Source: RGIG5612 sp050944475
Lineage (GTDB): Bacteria > Bacillota > Clostridia > Lachnospirales > Lachnospiraceae
Reading direction: 5' to 3'
NCBI GenBank assembly: GCA_050944475.1
Contig: JBMNRD010000008.1
Span: 4,759-68,758, forward strand
Length of the DNA: 64,000 nt
Shown here: positions 54,627-61,827 of the stretch, one piece after another
How the letters are laid out: each line of letters opens with the position of its first letter
How positions within the stretch are numbered: the stretch's first letter is position 1
Notes under the pieces: model-generated
Database searches by the model: none
Seen by the model: only the letters and a program-made list of their open reading frames with translations
Told to the model about the DNA's origin: nothing
Made by a program: the position numbers and the translations under genes

Positions 54627-55472
54627 ATGGCAAAGTACGGTTTAGTAATTGATATTACCCGCTGCAGCGGCTGCGGCTCCTGCCTGCTGGCTGTTAAGGA
54701 CGAGTACGTTGGAAACAACTATCCCGGATACAGTGCCGAGCAGCCTGCAAGCGGTCATAACTGGCTTGATATTGTAGAGGTTGTTCAGGGTCAGGGAACA
54801 AAGATTAAGATGGATTATATTCCCGTTATGTATAAGCACAATCGCAATCTCAAACCGATTGCCGGTGTTCCCGAAGGGGCAATGTATGTAAGGGAAGACG
54901 GACTGACTATCATTGATCCGGTGAAGGCAAAAGGCTGCAAGGCCATTGTTGATAATTGCAAGGACGGTACTGTTTTCTGGAACGAAGAGCTTCAGCTTCC
55001 CCAAATCTACACCCTTGACGCGCATCGTCTTGATGAGGGAGAGAAGCTTCCGCGCTGCGTGGAAAGCTGTCCGACCCAGGCTATGCACTGGGGAGACCTT
55101 GATGATCCCGACAGTGATGTCAGCAGGTTTATTGCCGAGCACGAGGGAGAAATCGAAGATTACATGCCCGAAGAAGGCGCGGATTATGTAGTGCGTTACT
55201 ACAAGCTGCCGAAGCCCTTTATTGCGGGCGAGGTTATGGTTTCCGACAGCGACGACTGCGTAAAGGGAGCCAAGGTTACCTGTACATGCGGGCAAAGCGG
55301 GAAGGTTATGGAAACAAAGACGGATTTCTTCGGCGATTTCGAGTTCAAGTATCTTGTAAAGGATGCCAACTACACGATCAGGGCTCAGGTTGAAGGCTAC
55401 GAGCCGGCTGAAGTCAAGGTAACACTTGACGAGGCGAAGAACCTTGGAGTGATTACACTTCAGAAGAAATAG
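54627..55472 (+). CDS. transhydroxylase small subunit (AthS-like) with reduced Fe-S cysteine set
   Basis: A 281-aa partner of the large subunit, with the same layout as the Pelobacter small subunit: ferredoxin-type domain (1-180, 'VIDITRCSGCGSC', 'PGYSAE', 'VREDGLTIIDPVKAKG', 'VFWNEE') and a C-terminal carboxypeptidase-like beta domain (about 198-281, 'KTDFFGDFEFKYL'). The Pelobacter protein has 12 cluster cysteines for three [4Fe-4S] clusters; here only Cys13, 16, 19, 111, 144 and 148 remain at matching places, plus Cys104. The fourth Cys of the first motif is Val23 and the 'CMHC' and 'CTMC' motifs are replaced ('YKHN', 'YTLD'). One cluster (13/16/19 with 148) could still form. Translation is coupled to the large subunit. 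Confidence 0.85.
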   Translation: MAKYGLVIDITRCSGCGSCLLAVKDEYVGNNYPGYSAEQPASGHNWLDIVEVVQGQGTKIKMDYIPVMYKHNRNLKPIAGVPEGAMYVREDGLTIIDPVKAKGCKAIVDNCKDGTVFWNEELQLPQIYTLDAHRLDEGEKLPRCVESCPTQAMHWGDLDDPDSDVSRFIAEHEGEIEDYMPEEGADYVVRYYKLPKPFIAGEVMVSDSDDCVKGAKVTCTCGQSGKVMETKTDFFGDFEFKYLVKDANYTIRAQVEGYEPAEVKVTLDEAKNLGVITLQKK

Positions 55473-55593
55473 TTTTTTAATTATTTAATCGGAAGGCTGA
55501 TTGCAAAAAGAGGCAGATTTTTGCTGAGATCGGGTAAAATGCGATTCAGCTGATTAAAGGCAATTGGCCTTGCCGATAGAAGGAGGAAAAAGA

Positions 55594-57912
55594 ATGGGGA
55601 CTAAAAAAAAGTATGATGAGGTTGTCCATACAACAGTATGGTCGCCCGGTCCGGGCTGCCATGGCGGCTGCGGGGCCAAGGTGTATGTTAAGGACGGCAA
55701 GGTTGTAAAGGTTGAGGGTGACTGCGAGCATCCCTGGAATCAGGGAAGAAGCTGTTCCCGTCTTTTGGCCGTCACACAGTACCTATACCACAAGGACCGC
55801 TTCCTGTATCCGATGAAGCGCGTCGGAAAGCGCGGCTCAGGGGAATTTGAAAGAATTACCTGGGACGAGGCACTTGACATAATTGAGAAAAAATTTAAAC
55901 AATTGAAAAAGGACTATGGTCCTGAATCGGTAATCTTTGTTCAGGGAACCGGACGTGATATTGGCGGTCCGATTTCTTATTTGTGCTATGCTTATGGCAG
56001 CCCTAACTGGTGCCAACTGGGACTTGCAGGTCAGTCCTGCTACACTCCGAGGCTTGGCGGCATGTCAATGGTTCAAGGAGATCCGTGTGTGGCTGACTGC
56101 TCGCAGTTCTTCGAGAAAAGATATGACGCTCCCCAGTGGGAGGTTCCGAAATATATTGTGGTATGGGGACAAAACCCCGCAGTAGGATGTCCCGACGGCT
56201 TTATGGGAACCTGAGTTGTTGATTGTATGAAAAGGGGCAGCAAAATAATCTGCATTGATCCGAGATGGACATATTTTGCCAGCCATGCGGAGCATTTTCT
56301 GCAGATAAGACCGGGTACAGACGCGGCCCTTGCATTGGGCATGATTAACCTGATAATAGAAAACGACTGGTATGACCATGATTTTGTTGAAAAATGGTGC
56401 TATGGATTTGATCAGCTGGCCGAAAGGGCAAAGGAATATCCGCTCAGCAAAGTTTCCGAGATAACCTGGATCCCCGAGAATGTCATTTACGAAGCAACCA
56501 AGGCGTATGCTACAAATTCGCCTTCAGCCATTCATTGGGGACTGCCCATAGACATGTGTCCCGAGGGCACAACCGTTGCTCAGGCCATCGCTAATTTATG
56601 GTGCATTACCGGAAATCTGGACGTTCCGGGCGGTAATGTTATTGCCCGTCCGGCATTCGGTCTTACCCAGTACCCTTATGATACACATCAGATGAAGGAT
56701 ATGTACGGCGAGGGCATCATGGAAATGATTAACAAGAAAAGATGCGGTGCCGACAGATATCCGTATCTTGCCAATTTCCGCGGATGGGCACAGCCCGATG
56801 TGGCTGTTGAACAAATGATAACCGGCAAGCCCTATCCGATCAAGGCTGCATGGATTCAGACTTCAAATATACTCGGCGGCCAGGGCGCTGACATGAACAA
56901 GCATTATAAGGCATTGATGAACATGGAGCTCAATGTTGTGATTGATGCATTCCCTAATCCCACCTCCATGGCTGTTGCCGACATCATCCTGCCGGTAGCT
57001 TCTTTCGCTGAGAAAGAAAGCTGGAGAGCCTGGTATCAGCCGCTTCAGATTATACAGCCTGCGGTAAGGGTGGGCGAGTGCCGATCCGACTGGGAGATAA
57101 ATTTGGAACTGGCAGGAAGATTCAATTCTGAACTGAAGAAAAAATATCCCGACTTCAAGGCCTATGCTGACGAAAGAATGAAGCCCTGCGGCATGACATA
57201 TGAAAAACTTTCCAAGGAGCATGGCGGATGGATTTTTCCCGATCCGGACAATATGGCGGATTGCTCAGTCCCATACCGAAGATATGAAAGAGGTGTTCTT
57301 CGTCCGGACGGCAAGCCGGGCTTCAGGACACCTACCGGCAAGGTTGAGCTTTATGCAACCCAGCACGAGAAGTTCGGAATCGACCCGCTCCCGTTCTATG
57401 TTGAGCCGCCGGAGAGCGAGGTAAGAACTCCTGAATTAAGCAAAAAATATCCGTTTGTCATGGTTACGGGAAGACGTTCACCCGTCTACTTCCATGCGGA
57501 GCACAGGATGATTCCGTGGCTGCGTGCCTGTGACCCGCATCCTCTTGTTGAGGTTCATCCCGATGTTCTTAAGGAGATGGGGATTGAGGACGGAGAATGG
57601 ATATGGGTCGAAAATGACAGGGGACGCGTAAAGAGAAAGGTTAAATCCAATCCGGCAATCCATCCGAAGATTGTAAGTGTTCCACATGGCTGGTGGATTC
57701 CCGAGGCGGAAGGTAAAAGTCCCACTTTCTATAAGGCCTGGGAATATCAGGTTAATCTCTTGGTTCCCGTGGATACACAGTCATCCAGCGGATATGGCGG
57801 CGGTGCCTACAAGACAACTTTGTGTGGCATCCGCAAGATAGAAGAAGGTGAACTCCCCATGACACCGCCGGACTATCCGGATAACTCAGATAATAAGGAG
57901 GGATACAAATGA
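55594..57912 (+). pseudogene. molybdopterin oxidoreductase (acetylene-hydratase/catechol-dehydroxylase-like) with in-frame TGA at codon 207
   Basis: One frame from ATG 55594 (ribosome site aggagg) to 57912, 773 codons, broken only by TGA at 56212-56214. N-terminal Fe-S region 'WSPGPGCHGGCGAKV' with Cys22, Cys26, Cys44 and Cys54; probable Mo-ligand Cys149 in 'GQSCYTPR'; C-terminal MopB domain present to the end. The TGA follows 'CPDGFMGT' and precedes 'VVDCMKRGSKIICIDP'. Related proteins have Trp (TGG) there, so a TGG-to-TGA change is the simplest reading. This is not the Mo-ligand (Sec) site, which lies 58 residues earlier. No clear SECIS hairpin follows. Translation could restart at ATG 56227, giving only the C-terminal part. 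The downstream ferredoxin gene overlaps it by 4 bp. Confidence 0.82.
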
Positions 57913-58247
57913 GCAGACTAGGATTATTATTTGACGCCCGGTATTGCGTTGGCTGCATGGCATGCACGATTGCCTGTAAGCAGGAGCATGGATTCGATGC
58001 GGATACTTGGGGAATAAAGGTTACGGAGATGATCTATACCGAGCCGAACGGCAAGGTGATGGTGGAATTTGCACCCTATCCGACCGACCTTTGCAATCTG
58101 TGCGCAAGCCGCATAGCCGAAGGTGAAGACAGCGTTCCCACATGCGTACATCATTGTATGACACATTGCATCAGCTACGGCAGGTTATCCGATCTGGTGA
58201 AGGAGATGGAGGACAAACCCAGAGCGATTCTATACGCCGGGAAATAA
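57909..58247 (+). CDS. small [4Fe-4S] ferredoxin subunit
   Basis: A 112-aa ferredoxin-type electron-transfer protein with 'CVGCMACTIACKQEHG' (Cys13, 16, 19, 23), 'CNLC' (62, 65) and 'CVHHCMTHC' (79, 83, 87), enough for two clusters. It is shorter than the 200-aa DmsB-type subunits and matches the compact partners of catechol-dehydroxylase-like enzymes. Its ATG overlaps the stop codon of the molybdopterin gene (ATGA), indicating one complex. No membrane anchor. Confidence 0.88.
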   Translation: MSRLGLLFDARYCVGCMACTIACKQEHGFDADTWGIKVTEMIYTEPNGKVMVEFAPYPTDLCNLCASRIAEGEDSVPTCVHHCMTHCISYGRLSDLVKEMEDKPRAILYAGK

Positions 58248-58260
58248 AAAACCGAAAACA

Positions 58261-58297
58261 GGCCGTCACTTGCGAAAGTGGCGGCCGTCGTTTATTA
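58261..58297 (+). terminator. Rho-independent terminator
   Basis: GGCCGTCACTT (58261-58271) pairs with AAGTGGCGGCC (58276-58286) through an 11-bp stem with one T-G pair, followed by a T-rich stretch. It ends the molybdoenzyme unit before the LysR gene. Confidence 0.8.
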
Positions 58298-58348
58298 TAA
58301 GAAAAACAGAGAATAAAAGCATTTTATACAGATACATCGGAGAAAAAA

Positions 58349-59248
58349 ATGAACCTTGTCCAATATGAGCTCTTCGCATCCATAGCGCAGACACAAAACA
58401 TCTCAAAGACCGCAAAGGAGTTGTTTATCACTCAACCTACAGTCAGCCATCACATAAAAGTTCTTGAGCAGGGGCTGGGGGTTGAGTTGGTGAAAAGAAC
58501 CAACAGGGGAGTGGAGCTGACCGCTGCAGGGGAAGAATTTCTCCCTTATGTACAGGAAATTCTTTCCATTAATGAACAAGCACAGGCCAGAATGCACGGC
58601 ATTGCCGAGGGGCTGACAAGCAACATAAGAGTGGCTCTTTTATCCTCAGCCACAAAGATTGTAAGCGACTGTCTTAGCGACTTTTCAGAAAAATCCGGAG
58701 ATACTCAAGTTGATATTGCAATAATGGAAGGCGATGAGATGATAAGAGCTTTGAGAAAAAACTCTCATGATTTTTATTTTGCCGTTTCCAGGATGGCGCC
58801 TTTGGGTATGAATTATGAGGAAATAATTGTGGCAAAGTGGCAGCTTGCTCTGTTTATGAACAAGAGCCTGGCGGATTCAATGGACGGAATAGACTGGGAA
58901 GTAATTGCCGGGCAGCCGTTTATTGTTGTTCCTAAAACGGACACATCCCTTTTTAACAGAGTTAATACAATATGTCACAGTCACGGATTCACTCCAAAGA
59001 TAACAAAGATTAATAACAGGGCAGAGACGATAATCCTTTTTGTAAATGCAGGCATGGGTGTTGCTATATTACCCTCAAGTCTGGCCGACATTTACCAGAG
59101 ACAGAATGTAAAGGCGGTTACTATAGATGAGTCTGATGCCACAACTCGCCTGTGCTGCATGTGGGATCCGCAGAAAATGGATGAGGCCGGTCTGCAATTT
59201 ATTGAAACGGTCAGACATTTGTATGGTCATCACACAGAGGATGACTGA
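58349..59248 (+). CDS. LysR-family transcriptional regulator
   Basis: A 299-aa LysR protein: winged helix ('ISKTAKELFITQPTVSHHIK') and a complete effector-binding domain ('GMGVAILPSSLADIY' near the end). Ribosome site cggagaa. Transcribed alone between the molybdoenzyme genes and the convergent amidohydrolase. LysR proteins regulate aromatic and organic-acid catabolism through a pathway compound; here the target may be the inverted repeat at 52033-52053. Confidence 0.9.
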   Translation: MNLVQYELFASIAQTQNISKTAKELFITQPTVSHHIKVLEQGLGVELVKRTNRGVELTAAGEEFLPYVQEILSINEQAQARMHGIAEGLTSNIRVALLSSATKIVSDCLSDFSEKSGDTQVDIAIMEGDEMIRALRKNSHDFYFAVSRMAPLGMNYEEIIVAKWQLALFMNKSLADSMDGIDWEVIAGQPFIVVPKTDTSLFNRVNTICHSHGFTPKITKINNRAETIILFVNAGMGVAILPSSLADIYQRQNVKAVTIDESDATTRLCCMWDPQKMDEAGLQFIETVRHLYGHHTEDD

Positions 59249-59269
59249 AGAATTGTTTAAGCATTCTTG

Positions 59270-59358
59270 CAGAAGGGCTTATTTCTTTAAAACTTTCACC
59301 GGTATGAAATAGGGTGGACCTATTAACTTTGATTGCTGTAAAAAAGCACCTGCGTGTA
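59270..59358 (+). pseudogene. decayed 3' fragment of the cytidylate-kinase-like gene
   Basis: From 59270 the sequence encodes 'CRRAYFFKTFTGMK' then a TAG, matching 'YRRAYFFETFTGLKWGEPINYDY' of the kinase-like gene at about 51790-51865; 'PINFDCC' continues in frame. It then jumps to 'CACCTGCGTGTAA', which matches the region just after the intact gene's stop ('CACCTGCGTATAA' at about 51941). So this is a duplicated end of that gene plus flank with an internal deletion and stop codon. Confidence 0.7.
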
Positions 59359-59395
59359 ACTTAGTTAACAGCGAACAAGCCATACGCAGGTGCTT
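59338..59395 (-). terminator. terminator of the amidohydrolase gene
   Basis: Perfect 12-bp inverted repeat AAGCACCTGCGT (59344-59355) with ACGCAGGTGCTT (59384-59395), 28-nt loop, followed by a T6 run on the minus strand. Its left arm is part of the decayed kinase-like fragment. Confidence 0.75.
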
Positions 59396-59424
59396 AAATA
59401 TTAATTATACGTTATGTCGCAGAA

Positions 59425-60474
59425 TTATTTGCCAATCGGAAGATTGAACATACGGATTGCGTTTCCGCTTGTAATAAGCTCACGCTCTTCCTCAGTAATA
59501 TCAAGTGTCTTAACAAATTCAACACCGTCAGACATCCAATTGTAGAATACAGGGAATGATGAGCCGAACAAAAGATGATCGGCGCCGCAAACCTTTATTG
59601 CGCATTCAACCTGAGCCTTGCCCCATGAAGCAGGGTGGGTCATGTCGAAGAAAATGTTGTTCTTAACGTGGTTCTGCACACGGTCAACATCGGCAATATC
59701 AAGACGAAGCATAGCCTCTTTACTCTTAGGCTTTTTAGGCATAAGGAGATTATGTGCTGCAAACCAGTTCCCGCCGAACATTGTATGGATGAATTTAAGG
59801 TTTGGAAGTTCATCAAACAGGTCTGAGAACACCTCACGTCCGACAGCAGTTGCCTGGTCAATGATACGTCCGAGCTCACGACGAAGGTTTGTGAACTCAT
59901 ATATTGACTGCCATTGAACCGGAAGGGGAGTGTGATGTGCTACTACAGGGATATTAAGGTCATTTATAACCTTCAGATAAGGCCTGAAAACCTCATCATC
60001 AAGGTAAAGCTGTCCATAATGGCATGCAAGCTGTACACCAACGCAGCCAAGCTCCTTAATACAACGCTCAAGCTCGTAGATATTCTCCTTGCCGCCCCAC
60101 GGCGGAACACATGCGGTTGCAAAAAGGCGTCCGTTTGAACGCTTGCAGATATCAGCGGCATTGTCGTTTACAATCTTACAGGTGTCGAGCCTTAACCACT
60201 CCTGCCATACGGGAACACGCATTATGGCATAGTCAACGCCTGCGTTGTCCATTGCCTCGAGCTTTGACTCAAGGTTGTAGTCACCCTCAACATAGTTAAG
60301 GTTCTGGTATCCCTTCGGCTTTTCGACGATTATCTGGCGCTGTCCGCCTTCGGTCATACCCAGGCTTGCTATTTCGCCATAGCCGCGAGGAGCAGTGGTC
60401 AGGAAACCGTTCAGAACAACTTCGTTGGTGAACAGGTCTTCCGGAAGATGATGAACATTAATGTCAACAATCAT
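59425..60474 (-). CDS. ACMSD-type amidohydrolase with altered metal ligands
   Basis: A 349-aa TIM-barrel protein of the amidohydrolase-2 family (decarboxylases and hydrolases such as gamma-resorcylate and 5-carboxyvanillate decarboxylase). The strand-1 motif, normally DxHxH, reads 'DINVHH' (Asn6, His8), 'VVAHHTPLP' gives the central His (about 178), and the late metal Asp (usually 'FGSDYP') is Ser in 'LLFGSSFPVF'. Two of the usual ligands are thus changed, so metal binding may be lost or different. Ribosome site gaggtaac. Next to polyphenol-type enzymes, a ring (de)carboxylation or ring-product hydrolysis role is inferred, not shown. Confidence 0.8.
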   Translation of the reverse strand: MIVDINVHHLPEDLFTNEVVLNGFLTTAPRGYGEIASLGMTEGGQRQIIVEKPKGYQNLNYVEGDYNLESKLEAMDNAGVDYAIMRVPVWQEWLRLDTCKIVNDNAADICKRSNGRLFATACVPPWGGKENIYELERCIKELGCVGVQLACHYGQLYLDDEVFRPYLKVINDLNIPVVAHHTPLPVQWQSIYEFTNLRRELGRIIDQATAVGREVFSDLFDELPNLKFIHTMFGGNWFAAHNLLMPKKPKSKEAMLRLDIADVDRVQNHVKNNIFFDMTHPASWGKAQVECAIKVCGADHLLFGSSFPVFYNWMSDGVEFVKTLDITEEERELITSGNAIRMFNLPIGK

Positions 60475-60620
60475 TATAAAGTTACCTCCAAATTATATTA
60501 TGCGCCTTGCCTGTTGGGCCAAGCAAATCTAACAATATTAAGCTTTATAGCTGCCGTGACTCTTTCAGGGTACGATAATAATTGTTCCGTTTGTAAAACT
60601 TTCTGTTCCCAACAATAAAG

Positions 60621-60660
60621 CGCCTTGATTTTATATGCCTTTGGCATAAATGTCAAGGCG
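60621..60660. repeat. long imperfect hairpin between divergent genes
   Basis: CGCCTTGA (60621-60628) pairs with TCAAGGCG (60653-60660) and inside TATGCC (60634-60639) with GGCATA (60643-60648). It looks like a terminator with T-rich flank, but no plus-strand gene lies upstream, so it is either a relic of the rearrangement or part of an untranslated leader. Confidence 0.5.
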
Positions 60661-60761
60661 TCTTTGGGTGTTTTTGCGGTAAACCCTTGTTAAGATGACG
60701 CGATTCATGATAGAATCTGAAAAGAAAAGCAAAAAAACATCTTTGTTAAGGGGAACATCAT

Positions 60762-61679
60762 TTGAAAAAATTTCTGCTGATTTTTTCCTATATTATATTG
60801 TTGGCAATTATCGGCCTGCTTGTTTTTCAGGTATATTGGGCTGACGATTACTCGTCTATGCTTTCGGGAACAGACACAACGAGTCCTGAAGAACAAGAGA
60901 CCGAGCCTGAGAGCGAGACGGAAAACCCCGACGCCAGTGCACCTGTCATAACCGGGGTGAAGGACCATATTGTTCGTATCGGCAGCACCATAGCCTATAA
61001 GGAAGGAGTGGAGGTGACGGATGATCTTGACCCCGTTCCCGGGCTTACCGTTGATTCCACGGACGTCAATCTGTCGGAGGTTGGAATTTACCATGTTGTT
61101 TATATCGCCTCCGACAACGCAGGCAACACCTCTTATGCCGTTTCCTGCGTGGAAGTCGTGCCTATGGAAAGGATTATTCCTTCAGAAGCCTTCGAGCTTG
61201 CGGACGAAGTGCTGGCTACCATAATCGAGGAGAACATGACTCCCTTTGAGCAGCTTGAAACTGTCTGGTGGTATTTGCACGATATTACTTATACAGGTGT
61301 TGATTATGGACCCGTAAGCGATTATTATACCAACGGTTACAAATATTTGAAAACCCGTAAGGGTGACTGTAAGTGTACTTACGCTGCGGCAAGGCTCCTC
61401 ATTGAGGCCTTGGATTTTGAAACCATCATGGTCGAAAACAGACCTGAGGCCGATACATATCCTCACTATTGGAATCTTGTCAGCATAGACGGGGGTGAAA
61501 GCTGGTATCATTTCGATCCCACCTGCTGGCGATGGCAAAGCGATGACATCAACACTATAGACGTTGTTTGCATGTACACTGACGAACAGCTGAGAGAATT
61601 TTCACAAAATCATTGGAATGAGGCACATGACTGGATTGCGGAAGATTATCCGGCAACACCGATTGAGGAATTTCATTAG
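60762..61679 (+). CDS. secreted transglutaminase-like protein
   Basis: A 305-aa protein with an N-terminal membrane anchor (about 1-27), an acidic linker, a bacterial Ig-like domain (DUF5011/HYR type, about 60-133: 'VEVTDDLDPVPGLTVD', 'GIYHVVYIASDNAGN') and a C-terminal transglutaminase-like domain with the triad Cys203 ('RKGDCKC'), His235 ('YPHYWNLV') and Asp252 ('YHFDPT'). It probably acts outside the cell on peptides or cell wall. It starts with TTG after ribosome site aagggga. It does not fit the metabolic theme around it and may have been brought in with the rearrangement that separated the kinase fragment from copy 2. Confidence 0.82.
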   Translation: MKKFLLIFSYIILLAIIGLLVFQVYWADDYSSMLSGTDTTSPEEQETEPESETENPDASAPVITGVKDHIVRIGSTIAYKEGVEVTDDLDPVPGLTVDSTDVNLSEVGIYHVVYIASDNAGNTSYAVSCVEVVPMERIIPSEAFELADEVLATIIEENMTPFEQLETVWWYLHDITYTGVDYGPVSDYYTNGYKYLKTRKGDCKCTYAAARLLIEALDFETIMVENRPEADTYPHYWNLVSIDGGESWYHFDPTCWRWQSDDINTIDVVCMYTDEQLREFSQNHWNEAHDWIAEDYPATPIEEFH

Positions 61680-61725
61680 TAATATAAATTGCTTTTTCTT
61701 GACTTGGCACTTGTCCGTTGTTAAA

Positions 61726-61757
61726 ATGAAAAAAATGCATTTCGGCATTTTTTTCAT
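61726..61757. terminator. terminator between the transglutaminase gene and copy 2
   Basis: Perfect 13-bp inverted repeat ATGAAAAAAATGC (61726-61738) with GCATTTTTTTCAT (61745-61757), 6-nt loop; the right arm supplies the T-run. It works for the transglutaminase gene. Confidence 0.8.
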
Positions 61758-61827
61758 GCTGTGAATTATCCGTGTTAGAGCGGTTTTTTCAATACCACTG
61801 CAACCGAAGAAAACAGGAGGATTAAGT

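Noticed and set aside
56212..56214. TGA read as selenocysteine
   Set aside because: The codon is 58 residues after the likely Mo-ligand Cys149, in a place where relatives have Trp, and the next 40 nt form only a 4-bp stem, not a convincing bacterial SECIS.
60621..60675. Terminator of a plus-strand gene
   Set aside because: No plus-strand gene ends upstream; the neighbouring gene on the left is on the minus strand and reads away.
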